Part shown: piece after piece, positions 1 through 7,689 of the stretch
Layout of the letters: every line of letters starts with the position of its first letter
Numbering within the stretch: the stretch's first letter is position 1
Assembly: GCA_964422865.1 (NCBI GenBank)
Contig: CAYRCU010000003.1
Location: 1 to 63,669 of the forward strand
Length of the DNA: 63,669 nt
Origin: CAYRCU01 sp964422865
Lineage (GTDB): Bacteria > Patescibacteriota > Microgenomatia > UBA8517
Direction: 5' to 3'
Made by a program: the position numbers and the translations under genes
The notes under the pieces: model-generated
Database searches by the model: none
What the model was told of the DNA's origin: nothing
The model's input: only the letters and a program-made list of their open reading frames with translations

Positions 1-76
1 AAGTTCGTGGGGCATATTATGTCCTATAATATCAAATATTTACCAAATGTCAAAACAAAAACCTCACCCCCACTCT

Positions 77-188
77 ATCATTCTTCCTTCCATGATATAA
101 GCAAAGCTTGCATCATGAACATCATTCTTCCTTCCATGATATAAGCAAAGCTTGCATCATGAACATCATTCTTCTTTCCATGATATAA
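77..188. repeat. 44-bp direct tandem repeat, about 2.5 copies
   Basis: Two identical 44-bp units lie at 77-120 and 121-164. A third, partial copy at 165-188 carries one mismatch. The third copy holds the last codons and the stop codon (166-168) of the minus-strand PilX-like gene, so the array looks like repeated duplication of that gene's 3' end. The unit length is not a multiple of three, and there are no unique spacers. Confidence 0.9.
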
Positions 189-1578
189 ACTCATATTCTC
201 CGGTTGTGGGAAAGTAGGGTGGGGGAGCATAAAGAAGATTCGCATCATAGTAGATGTCACGGGTTATAAATCCACTGGTGGGTGAACTGCCGTAATTCCA
301 ATAACTTTTGCTATACGAAATCAAAGCTCCATTTATAACCAGGCTGTCTCTCACAGCATTAGTAGTGCCGCCGCACCACCAAAAATATCCGTGCCTGATA
401 ATTCTCCCCTTTTGCGCCATCACCGCTCCGTCAACCCTAAAATCCGTAGGCACATCCCTTGCAATATAAATATCATTTTGGGCGATAAGCCCAAGAGTAT
501 TGCCGCTGTTATAATCTTCATAAGTAATATTCCCCGGAATCCATATATTTGCAGTTCCTGAAGTCACCGGAAACTCAGCGGCAACAACGGTAGTCCTTCC
601 GTCTACAATTCCTTCCACCCAAAGATTGTCTTCAGCAAAAATAATAGGAGTATCAGCCAGAGTATAAACTCCCATATACTCTTCATCTCTTATAATCTGG
701 TATCTTCTCCTGCAGCCCCCCTGCCCCTCCTGACCGAGTCCTTCACCGGGAACACTATATCCTTTGATCGAGCTGGTTCTTGTAATTCTGCTTACGGACA
801 CACTTCCATCGGCGTCAAAAACCAAGTGATACCCCGCACTTCCGGACGGACCCAAATAAAGCCCTTCCGTTTGGGCGGAATCCCGCATATTGGCAAAATC
901 AAAGTTCATTCCGTCAAAATCTACAGAAGTCACCGGAAACTCCCACAGGCTCTGGTCCCCGCCGCTTCCCCAAACTCCCGGTTTCCAAGTCGGAGGACTG
1001 CATCCGGTCTCACTGCCGCATCGATACTCTTCCTTTGCGCTTGTAACCCTCCCCGTATTTGTTCCATCCATCCTGATTCCATTATTCGAGTGAATATCTC
1101 CATGTACCGTAATATTTGTTCCGTACCAAGCACTGGCATTGTTTAAAAATGCAAACTTTGCCAAAGATGGTTTTCCGTACGCAACAGTGACAGTCCTCTT
1201 TATGGCAGGGTAGTCATCCGTTTTCCCCGTCGATTTTATTGTCACAATCGAGGATCCGCTGTTGGGAGGAGTTATTTCCAAACTAAACTCTCCCACCCTT
1301 GCTCCCTGAGGGTCAAAATATTCATGTACATATGTCCCGTCTTGTCCGGTTCCGTCCTGAAAATCCTCCGGATCATGTGCCAAATGCCATCTGTAATAAT
1401 TTACTCCGGCCTCAGCAATGCTCAGCGCCTCTTCACTTGCAACCTGTCTGTGTGAATAATTAAGCTGAATCGACAAAAGAAGAAGCAAGCCATAGATGGC
1501 AACAACAAACGTGCCCGTTATTACAATCAAGGCCGGCGTTATCTGCCCTTTTTGGTTTTTAATACTCCTGCGTCTCAT
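166..1578 (-). CDS. PilX-like type IV pilus minor pilin / assembly protein
   Basis: This 470-residue protein has a short basic N-terminus (MRRRSIKNQKG), one hydrophobic helix at about 15-38, then the segment AEAGVNYYRW, which is typical of PilX-like proteins. A long exported C-terminal region follows, rich in G, S, T, N and aromatic residues. The KG-Q junction resembles a class III prepilin cleavage site but lacks the usual Glu at +5, so processing is uncertain. It is the last gene of a three-gene operon; its ATG overlaps the upstream gene's TGA (ATGA). Its last codons lie inside a 44-bp tandem repeat. Pilus tip or assembly function is inferred from the pilus context. Confidence 0.72.
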   Translation of the reverse strand: MRRRSIKNQKGQITPALIVITGTFVVAIYGLLLLLSIQLNYSHRQVASEEALSIAEAGVNYYRWHLAHDPEDFQDGTGQDGTYVHEYFDPQGARVGEFSLEITPPNSGSSIVTIKSTGKTDDYPAIKRTVTVAYGKPSLAKFAFLNNASAWYGTNITVHGDIHSNNGIRMDGTNTGRVTSAKEEYRCGSETGCSPPTWKPGVWGSGGDQSLWEFPVTSVDFDGMNFDFANMRDSAQTEGLYLGPSGSAGYHLVFDADGSVSVSRITRTSSIKGYSVPGEGLGQEGQGGCRRRYQIIRDEEYMGVYTLADTPIIFAEDNLWVEGIVDGRTTVVAAEFPVTSGTANIWIPGNITYEDYNSGNTLGLIAQNDIYIARDVPTDFRVDGAVMAQKGRIIRHGYFWWCGGTTNAVRDSLVINGALISYSKSYWNYGSSPTSGFITRDIYYDANLLYAPPPYFPTTGEYEFISWKEE

Positions 1579-2180
1579 AAATTATCCTTTCTCGTCCTGA
1601 TTTGGGAAAAAGTGTTCAAAATATAATCTTTTTCAGGCTCTCCATCCCTTGTATTTAGTCTCAAAAATATCTGAACCACTCTGATTTCGCTCAAATCTGC
1701 CGGTGTCGGCAAAGGATTATTAATTGTATCCCCAGGCCAATCACTGTTGTAGTAATAAAAAACAGGTTCATCTCCGTTTCTTACATTCTGTGCAATGGTC
1801 TTCGTTTTGGCATTTTCCGGCGGATACGAAGCGGGAGTACCCATAGGCTCAATTACGGATTTTACTAAATCCGTCCCGCTTAGGTAATATCTCACTCTCT
1901 CACTCTGTCCGTCAACATCAATATCACTATAAAAAATAATCTCCTGGTTATCCGCAAGCTCCATCAAATACGTTCCGTTATCTCCGCTTCTTGCGGTTCT
2001 AATCTCCCGAGCAAAGCTCCCTACCGCAAAATTGCTCTCATTTACAATCAAAAACTGATCCATCGATGTAACCTGCCCCTTGCTCATCACATACTGAAGC
2101 CCAACTATTCCAACGCCAAGTGCAACCAGCAAAACCGCGCCCACCATCACCTCAACAATAGTAAATCCTTTTTTCATCAT
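1575..2180 (-). CDS. PilW-like type IV prepilin
   Basis: This prepilin of about 201 residues has a classical class III leader, KKG followed by FTIVE, so the prepilin peptidase should cut after Gly and Glu is at +5. A single hydrophobic helix follows, then an extracellular domain of about 165 residues. The likely start is the ATG at 2180, which shares its A with the upstream TGA (TGATG); a GTG at 2183 and another ATG at 2177 are alternatives. The position between PilV-like and PilX-like genes matches minor pilin operons, whose products prime pilus assembly. No peptidase, PilB, PilC or PilT is present in the window. Confidence 0.82.
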   Translation of the reverse strand: MMKKGFTIVEVMVGAVLLVALGVGIVGLQYVMSKGQVTSMDQFLIVNESNFAVGSFAREIRTARSGDNGTYLMELADNQEIIFYSDIDVDGQSERVRYYLSGTDLVKSVIEPMGTPASYPPENAKTKTIAQNVRNGDEPVFYYYNSDWPGDTINNPLPTPADLSEIRVVQIFLRLNTRDGEPEKDYILNTFSQIRTRKDNL

Positions 2181-3514
2181 CACAAGCTGTTTAGTATTAT
2201 AAATTCGATCTTTTCAGCAGAAACCTCAATTTCACCCACAAAATCCTCGTAGCCGACAGCCGTTGTATTAAGCTGGTAAAGTCCCGCTTCAAGCGAATTA
2301 AAAAAGCTCTGTCCCCAGTCAGGATCAGTTTCAAGTCCGCTGACAACAGTTTCATTATAATCCGAAGGTCCGGTCAAGTCCGCTGTCACGTCCGGCACCG
2401 GGTCACCGCCGCTATTTGTGAATACAATTCTTAAACTGTTATCAGTCTTAGTATCCAAAGAAAGCATTAAATTCACATCTTCCCCCGGTAGGGCCGAGAT
2501 AGGTGAAAGGGGATTACTGCCGGAAATTACTTTTGTACTGTCCGAAGGCAGTTCCGCGTAATAATTATCCCATTCAAGGTTTTCGATCGTCAGCGTCCCC
2601 AAAGAATTTGTTACAACCTGTTCATCAAATTTATACACAGGCTCGTCAGTATCAGTCGTTCCGATTATTTTTTCCCCGCGGATCCTGACGATTTGATTTC
2701 CAAGAGGTAAAAATCCGCCGTCCCGCGGGCCAAAAGTCGAGACACTCATTGTGCCAACAACATCAATTGCAAAACTCACCTCGGTTAATTCTCCCTCAAT
2801 CACTGTCAAGTGAGGTTTTGAAGGGTTAGCAATCTCACTCGTTGAGTATGTCCTGTCTGTGCTAAATCCCTCGCGGCTCACAGTAATCTGGTAGCAGGAA
2901 TCACATATCGGAGCCCCCGGAAGAACAATAATGCCGTTTATATTTGTTTGCAGTGTCAAATCCACCTGAGGATCAACACTGTCGGCAACAATATGGGTAT
3001 CAGCTCCCGACACAGGCTGTCCCTGGGCATCAAAAACCATAATTTGTATCGTCCCCCCTCCAATTGTCGTCTCAATTCCTTTCGGAGCAATATCACTCAC
3101 CAAAGTAATAGTATTTGACCCCGATTTTGCAATCCCTCCCCAGCTTACGTCAACCCGCACTCTCTTGTAATCATTAGGAAGGGTATCTTCGGGTGCGAGC
3201 CCGTCAAAAGGGTCATCCATATAAACAACACTTGTCTTAACAAGGTAACTAAGCCCGTTTAATTCCACCTGCTCTTCTTGTTGCAAAATCCCGGGAGGAA
3301 TTCCCCCAACCGTTCCCACATCCGAAAAAGGCAAGTTGTGAATTATCTCCATCTGTTCACCCGCCAAATGCCTGGCATTAATTCTTGCACGGGTAAAACT
3401 AATAAGATTGTATGAAGAAAACACCAAAGCAATCACGGCTTGAGACAAAATTGCAAGTATCCCAATCGCAATAATAACCCCAATATATATCTCTCCCCTT
3501 CTGACTTCGGGCAT
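2180..3514 (-). CDS. PilV-like minor pilin with carboxypeptidase-regulatory-like / Cna-B-like domains
   Basis: This 444-residue protein has an N-terminal hydrophobic helix (about 9-32), then ARHLAGEQMEIIHNLPF, the segment typical of PilV-like minor pilins. Two beta-rich modules follow at about 155-230 and 360-444. The first has the phrase DAQGQPVSGA, the second NSGGDPVPDV, both characteristic of carboxypeptidase-regulatory-like or Cna-B folds. The leader RRG-EIYIG lacks Glu at +5. It is the first gene of the minus-strand minor-pilin operon. An extended -10 box lies 7 bases before its ATG, which suggests a leaderless message. The Ig-like modules could serve as a pilus-tip adhesin (inference). 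Confidence 0.72.
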   Translation of the reverse strand: MPEVRRGEIYIGVIIAIGILAILSQAVIALVFSSYNLISFTRARINARHLAGEQMEIIHNLPFSDVGTVGGIPPGILQQEEQVELNGLSYLVKTSVVYMDDPFDGLAPEDTLPNDYKRVRVDVSWGGIAKSGSNTITLVSDIAPKGIETTIGGGTIQIMVFDAQGQPVSGADTHIVADSVDPQVDLTLQTNINGIIVLPGAPICDSCYQITVSREGFSTDRTYSTSEIANPSKPHLTVIEGELTEVSFAIDVVGTMSVSTFGPRDGGFLPLGNQIVRIRGEKIIGTTDTDEPVYKFDEQVVTNSLGTLTIENLEWDNYYAELPSDSTKVISGSNPLSPISALPGEDVNLMLSLDTKTDNSLRIVFTNSGGDPVPDVTADLTGPSDYNETVVSGLETDPDWGQSFFNSLEAGLYQLNTTAVGYEDFVGEIEVSAEKIEFIILNSL

Positions 3515-3521
3515 TAATTTT

Positions 3522-3530
3522 AGTATACCA
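3522..3530 (-). promoter_or_regulatory. Extended -10 promoter of the minor-pilin operon, leaderless
   Basis: Read on the minus strand, TGGTATACT (extended -10) ends 7 bases before the ATG at 3514. No Shine-Dalgarno sequence lies between them. The predicted transcription start falls at or next to the start codon. Confidence 0.55.
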
Positions 3531-3596
3531 GAGCTTTAAAAAACTTTGGTCTAATGGAATTTCAAAGATGAAAACTGTAGAATTAAATCACCTGCC

Positions 3597-5006
3597 ATGT
3601 TTAAAAAGTCATTTGTATCACTTGTTTTTTCAAGCCAGAAAATTCAAATCCTTCAACTGGACTCCAGCAAAAAGAAAATTAAAAGTTTCGGCTCTTTTCC
3701 GCTCCCCAAAGGAACCATCATAAACCGTCAAATTAAAAATCTTCCTCTGCTTACTCAAACAATCTCCACAGCCTGGAAACAGCTTAAGTTAAAAGAAAAA
3801 TCAGTAGGGATCGTAATCCCTGAATTTTCCACATTCACAAAGTCAATTAAACTGCCAAAGCTCTCACCTTCCGAGCTGGACGAAGCCGTCCGTTGGCAGT
3901 CAAAAGACTTTCTTCTCGATTTAAGCCACGACATGGTCCTTGATTGGGAAGTTGTAAAAGAGGAGGATGGTGAGTTCCAAATTCTTGTTGTCGCCATGCA
4001 AAAAGATGCTTTGACACACTACGTTGACGCAACAAGTAGGGCAGGGCTCTATCCGTTGGTCGTGGAAACCCCTTCTCTTTCTCTCACAAGAATCTCGGAT
4101 GGTGATGACAAAGGCAGACTCATCATTTACGTAAATCAGGATGAAACAATCCTTGTCATTTCCCAAGGTGAAACCATTATTGCAAGCTCAGTAGCTACAA
4201 GCAGCTCTCAAAACGAGATAATTAAAACCGCAATTCGGATGCTCAACCATTACAAAAACATCCCCGTATATAGAATAGTGGTGGGGGGAATCGGCATTTC
4301 CCGGGAATTTTTAAAAAATGTCCAAACCTACACCCAACGTCCCACGGAAATGGCAAGTGTAAAGGTAGAAGGCTTAAACCCCGGGCAAATACAAGAATAT
4401 TTAATTCCCCTTTCCCTGCAGCTAAAAAATCCGGCTCAGCCTAAAGATGCGGCAACAATAAACCTTCTCCCAACCGCCTGGGCCAAGCATTACCAAAGTA
4501 AAAAAAACCTCCAAAATTATTGGAGTATCACTCTTTTTACCTCTTTTGCTACCTGGGGTATTTTTCTTGTTACATTTGCGGTTTTTCTAATCTTTGGCCA
4601 AAAAGTAAATAGTCTCAAAAAACAAATATCACAGGACTCGAGCCTTCTGGATAGCAAAGTAATCGAAAGAATTGATGAAGTAAACAGTTTGTCAAAAAGT
4701 GTTTTGACAATTAACGCAGTTACTCTTTCACCTCAGTCTGTTATAAACCAAATCGCCTCAAAAAAACCTTCGGGAATAAGCATAAATCTATATGACCTTA
4801 ATTTGGAAAAAGGGGAATTAATCATAAAGGGAAATTCATCAAACAGGTCATCCCTCCTTGCATTTAAAGATTCACTTCAAAAAATTGAAGGAATCATGGG
4901 CGTAGAGCTTCCGATTACAAATTTTATAAACGAAGAAAACATTGACTTTAATATAAAACTCATCACCAAAAAAGAAGAGAAAAAAACCCCAAAACTCAAA
5001 ATATAA
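3597..5006 (+). CDS. pilMN: PilM-PilN fusion protein, type IV pilus alignment subcomplex
   Basis: The 469 residues combine two proteins that are normally separate. Residues 1-270 resemble PilM, the cytoplasmic actin-like protein of the pilus alignment complex, including a WQSKDFL segment near 100 and VVGGIG near 228. At 288-292 the PilN N-terminal signature INLLP appears, followed by a membrane helix at about 310-333 and a periplasmic PilN-like region to the end. In most bacteria PilM binds precisely this INLLP segment of a separate PilN, so fusion would fix that contact. A possible -10 (TAGAAT, 3578-3583) lies 13 bases before the ATG. pilO follows after 2 bases. Confidence 0.8.
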   Translation: MFKKSFVSLVFSSQKIQILQLDSSKKKIKSFGSFPLPKGTIINRQIKNLPLLTQTISTAWKQLKLKEKSVGIVIPEFSTFTKSIKLPKLSPSELDEAVRWQSKDFLLDLSHDMVLDWEVVKEEDGEFQILVVAMQKDALTHYVDATSRAGLYPLVVETPSLSLTRISDGDDKGRLIIYVNQDETILVISQGETIIASSVATSSSQNEIIKTAIRMLNHYKNIPVYRIVVGGIGISREFLKNVQTYTQRPTEMASVKVEGLNPGQIQEYLIPLSLQLKNPAQPKDAATINLLPTAWAKHYQSKKNLQNYWSITLFTSFATWGIFLVTFAVFLIFGQKVNSLKKQISQDSSLLDSKVIERIDEVNSLSKSVLTINAVTLSPQSVINQIASKKPSGISINLYDLNLEKGELIIKGNSSNRSSLLAFKDSLQKIEGIMGVELPITNFINEENIDFNIKLITKKEEKKTPKLKI

Positions 5007-5008
5007 AC

Positions 5009-5578
5009 ATGGAAATCAAAAAACAAACACAAAAACAAAAGCCAAAAAGAAAAACTAACAAAGCCATTATCGGAATAATTTTTCTTAATGCAGTAAATGT
5101 TATTCTGATTATCCTTCTTATTCTTATTTTAAAAAAGCTTCCCGTCATCGCAAAGGAAGTTAAAGACCTTAAAAATAAGTACGTATTAGCTCACGAAAAA
5201 ATAGATCAAGCGGTTCTCAGATCGGACCTTTTAGTTTATAACGAGAAAATAAGCTCCATCGAATCACATTTTGCCGACGAAGAAAGTATCCTTAATTTTA
5301 TTATCGAAATAGACAAGCTCAAAAGCGCAGGTCTTGTTGCAGATTTTTCATTTGTTTCAGAGGAACCCGTCAAAGATAAAACCGGCTCGTTTGGCTTCCC
5401 GATATTGATAGTATCAGAAGGCTCAATCCAAAACGTAAATTCAGCACTCGCAAAGATAGATTCCCTGCCTTACCTTAAAAGGGCAGTGGATGTTAAGCTA
5501 ATTATAAACGAAGACAAAACAGTCAAACTTGAATACGGAGGGTTTATCTATGTCTCAAAAAATATCATTTCAGATTGA
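5009..5578 (+). CDS. pilO: PilO-like type IV pilus assembly protein
   Basis: This 189-residue protein has a lysine-rich cytoplasmic N-terminus, a single membrane helix at about 21-43, a short coiled-coil-like stretch at about 46-85 and a small alpha/beta periplasmic domain. Size and layout match PilO, which dimerises with PilN to link the inner-membrane pilus complex. It starts 2 bases after the PilM-PilN gene and overlaps the next gene, so all are co-transcribed. Sequence conservation is weak, and the call rests mainly on topology and position. Confidence 0.7.
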   Translation: MEIKKQTQKQKPKRKTNKAIIGIIFLNAVNVILIILLILILKKLPVIAKEVKDLKNKYVLAHEKIDQAVLRSDLLVYNEKISSIESHFADEESILNFIIEIDKLKSAGLVADFSFVSEEPVKDKTGSFGFPILIVSEGSIQNVNSALAKIDSLPYLKRAVDVKLIINEDKTVKLEYGGFIYVSKNIISD

Positions 5579-5792
5579 TCGTTTTCTGGTAATTTTTGGA
5601 ACAGTTCTCTTGGCACTGTCCATAATTACAATTCTTTCACTAAAAACTATACTCAGCTCGGTAATAACTTCGCGCCAGGTTGACGATGAACTTCTGCAAA
5701 GCTCAATTCCTCGCCTGAATAAGGAAGATATAGACAAGGCATTTGAAATTACTACCAAAAAAGGCACAATGTCACTTGACTTGCATGAGTGA
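5550..5792 (+). CDS. Small single-pass membrane protein of the pilus operon
   Basis: This 80-residue protein has a membrane helix at about 10-33 and a charged tail. I chose the ATG at 5550 over an upstream TTG at 5529 because GGAGGG at 5538-5543 sits at good Shine-Dalgarno distance. The gene overlaps the end of pilO by 29 bases, and its tail lies directly upstream of the major pilin. It takes the position that PilP occupies in other bacteria, but no lipobox or PilP homology is visible. Function unknown; a structural role in the pilus base is a guess from context. Confidence 0.6.
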   Translation: MSQKISFQIDRFLVIFGTVLLALSIITILSLKTILSSVITSRQVDDELLQSSIPRLNKEDIDKAFEITTKKGTMSLDLHE

Positions 5793-5822
5793 AACTGTGT
5801 ACAAATATAGTATGAACAAAAA

Positions 5823-5839
5823 GGGAGGGTATACCTCCC
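5823..5839 (+). promoter_or_regulatory. Stem-loop in the leader of the major pilin gene
   Basis: GGGAGG and CCTCCC form a 6-bp GC-rich stem around a GTATA loop, about 28 bases before the pilin ATG. There is no U-tract, so it is not a standard terminator. It could be an RNA processing or stability element that raises pilin mRNA above that of the pilMNO genes (inference). Confidence 0.45.
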
Positions 5840-5867
5840 GGGGCTTTTGCGAAAGGGGGTGATAGAA

Positions 5868-6368
5868 ATGACATTTAAGAAAAAAGAGAAATTTACGCTT
5901 ATAAGCAAAGTTCGTGAGGGTTTCACTCTCATCGAGTTGTTGGTTGTTATAGGAATTATTGGTATTCTTGCGGCTATCGTATTGGTCGCTGTAAATCCGG
6001 GAAGACAGTTTGCTCAAGCCAGAGATACTCAACGTCGAAGCGATCTTCTGCAGATCACAAATGCAGTCTATCAATTCGCCGCCGAGCACAATGGTAATTT
6101 GCCGGATACCGATGGTGATGATACAACGAGCAATTTCCCAACGACGGCCACATGTATAGGAACAGATGCAGCATGTTTCAACCTGGCAGCAGCAAGCGAT
6201 GCCGCTGGAACGGAACCTGTTGTAGCAACCTACATTGCCGGAATGCCGATTGATCCATCGACGGGAACAAGCGCGGACACTGGTTACACTATTTATGTGA
6301 ACGCCAACGGTCGCGTAGTTGCATCTGCAGTTGGAGAATTAACAAATCCAATTACAGTGGAAAGGTAA
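5868..6368 (+). CDS. pilA: Type IV major pilin (PilA/GspG-like)
   Basis: This 166-residue prepilin has an 18-residue basic leader ending in REG, followed by FTLIELLVVIGIIGILAAI. The peptidase should cut after that Gly, leaving Phe at +1 and Glu at +5. The mature domain has the pattern ARDTQRRSDLLQI and two nearby cysteines (TCIGTDAAC) that may form a disulfide. The ATG at 5868 is preferred over a TTG at 5847 because it follows a near-perfect Shine-Dalgarno site (AAAGGGGGTGA). A strong terminator follows directly. Codon use is richer in GC than the neighbours, as expected for a highly expressed gene. Confidence 0.93.
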   Translation: MTFKKKEKFTLISKVREGFTLIELLVVIGIIGILAAIVLVAVNPGRQFAQARDTQRRSDLLQITNAVYQFAAEHNGNLPDTDGDDTTSNFPTTATCIGTDAACFNLAAASDAAGTEPVVATYIAGMPIDPSTGTSADTGYTIYVNANGRVVASAVGELTNPITVER

Positions 6369-6369
6369 A

Positions 6370-6413
6370 AAAAAAGAGAAGCACCTGCCCCAGTGTAAGG
6401 ACTTCTCTTTTTT
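6370..6413 (+). terminator. Rho-independent terminator after the major pilin gene
   Basis: AAAAAAGAGAAG (6370-6381) pairs with CTTCTCTTTTTT (6402-6413) around a 20-base loop. The stem ends in a T-tract on the plus strand and an A-tract at its base, so it may also work for transcripts from the minus strand. The rest of the intergenic stretch to 6507 shows nothing recognisable. Confidence 0.8.
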
Positions 6414-6507
6414 CGTGGTTTCAACTGTTTTTATACACTTTGTAAAACCAACTCCAAACCTCACAGAAGCTAATACGGAAGCTATTCGACATTCAATCAC
6501 AATAGAT

Positions 6508-6798
6508 TTAATCTTTGTGCCAAGGTAATCTTGCACCTGGTTTCCCAAAAAACATTGCGGCAACCAGAGAGAGTGCAAAACCCCCCGCTATAAATCCCCA
6601 AAGATCTGGATTGTTCACAGGATAATAACCTAAAAGCAAAACAGCAATAACAATATTTACAAACGACCAAACTACATTGATAACAGGAGAAGAAACTCTT
6701 TTGAATGGCGTCATATGTGTCTCCCCAGTTATTCCTTTTACAAGATGGGGAACGCCGTTAAACAGGAAAAATCCCGCTACAAAAGTTTTTATTATCAT
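6508..6798 (-). CDS. Small three-helix membrane protein, function unknown
   Basis: This 96-residue protein has three predicted membrane helices (about 3-20, 37-57 and 66-84). Recognisable short segments are NGVPHLVKGITG near the N-terminus and FGKPG near the end. I do not recognise a named family. A Shine-Dalgarno-like AGGAGGTGAG lies just before the ATG on the minus strand, unlike the leaderless starts nearby. It is divergent from the YrdC-like gene, with about 39 bases between the starts. Confidence 0.65.
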   Translation of the reverse strand: MIIKTFVAGFFLFNGVPHLVKGITGETHMTPFKRVSSPVINVVWSFVNIVIAVLLLGYYPVNNPDLWGFIAGGFALSLVAAMFFGKPGARLPWHKD

Positions 6799-6824
6799 AT
6801 TTTCTCACCTCCTCTGGTACAATT

Positions 6825-6830
6825 TATACT
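6825..6830 (+). promoter_or_regulatory. -10 box of a near-leaderless gene
   Basis: TATACT lies 7 bases before the ATG at 6838, with no Shine-Dalgarno sequence between. The predicted start of transcription coincides with the start codon. Confidence 0.45.
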
Positions 6831-6837
6831 AACACTT

Positions 6838-7689
6838 ATGTTTACCAGAATTCCAGTTTTTAATAAAACAAAAGTTTACATTGGATCTTTGGGCAACGCC
6901 CGCGATGTCCAAAAAGCTGTAAAAATAATAAAAAATGGAGGCGTAGTGGCCGCTCAAATGAGAAACGTCTTTGGGATATGGATTAAGGGGAACGATGTTA
7001 AAGCTATCAATAAAGTTCACAGCATCAAAGAAAGCGACCCCAATAAACCTATAAGTTGGATGATGCTTAGTAAAGACTTTCTCAAATATATCGACAAAAA
7101 GCTTGTTCACAAAGACCTTGTAGACATAATAAAAGACTCAGAAAAGTTTTCACAGAGAATTGGAGCAATCTGCCATATCAGAGCTCCAATAAAATCTTCA
7201 ACAGTCGGAAACATCCCTTCCTCTCTTTTGAGCACAGAAGACGGTAAATACTACGCGCATAATCTGGATCCGTTTGGACATAAAGGAATAACAAACTTTA
7301 TTAGCAAACTTAACAAGGCAGGAGTTATTTTTGTCGGAGTTACAACTTTAAACAAAAGTGGATGTCCAGAAATCTGCAAAATAAAAGATGCTGTAAAATA
7401 TTGTCGCAAGAAACAGATATCTATGCTGCTTACCGACCCTCAAAACACAAAAAAGAGTGTTTTGGGTTCGTTCACAATTATAGACATTGAGAAAAAAAGT
7501 GTCTTACGTGAGGGCAACATCCCCGCTCAGGTGATTGAAAAAATACTTGGAGTAGATTTTAATAAATTAAACACTAAGTCTTCAAAATTTCCTTTATCTA
7601 ATTTCACACCAATCATTAAACTTGACCTATCTCCAGAAGAGTTAAGAATAGAAATTCTCAATTACATTTCGGAAGACAAAAATATCTAG
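6838..7689 (+). CDS. Divergent YrdC/Sua5 (TsaC)-domain protein
   Basis: The 283 residues align by eye with the YrdC fold: KNGGVVAAQMRNVFGIW matches the GGVVA-PTETVYGL segment, NKPIS matches the KPL segment, TTLNKSG matches TSANLSG, and FTIIDIEKKSVLREG matches the STVVDV-VLRPG end. TsaC/Sua5 makes threonylcarbamoyl-AMP for tRNA t6A, using threonine, bicarbonate and ATP. Several positions of the canonical signature (PTET, KGR) are replaced here, so it may be a paralogue with another substrate. The ATG at 6838 is chosen because a -10 box sits 7 bases upstream. Its stop shares the bases CTAG with the convergent gene's stop. Confidence 0.65.
   Translation: MFTRIPVFNKTKVYIGSLGNARDVQKAVKIIKNGGVVAAQMRNVFGIWIKGNDVKAINKVHSIKESDPNKPISWMMLSKDFLKYIDKKLVHKDLVDIIKDSEKFSQRIGAICHIRAPIKSSTVGNIPSSLLSTEDGKYYAHNLDPFGHKGITNFISKLNKAGVIFVGVTTLNKSGCPEICKIKDAVKYCRKKQISMLLTDPQNTKKSVLGSFTIIDIEKKSVLREGNIPAQVIEKILGVDFNKLNTKSSKFPLSNFTPIIKLDLSPEELRIEILNYISEDKNI

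Noticed and set aside
77..188. Possible CRISPR array
   Set aside because: Copies are directly adjacent without spacers; the same applies to 33536-33605. No cas genes are present.
78..260. 60-residue minus-strand frame with an internal peptide repeat
   Set aside because: It is only the 44-bp tandem repeat read in another frame, overlapping the PilX-like gene.
5776..5811. Sigma-70 promoter with -35 TTGACT (5776) and -10 TATAGT (5806) before the pilin
   Set aside because: The spacer is 24 bases, too long; with TACAAA at 5800 the spacing fits but the box is weak, so it is not listed.
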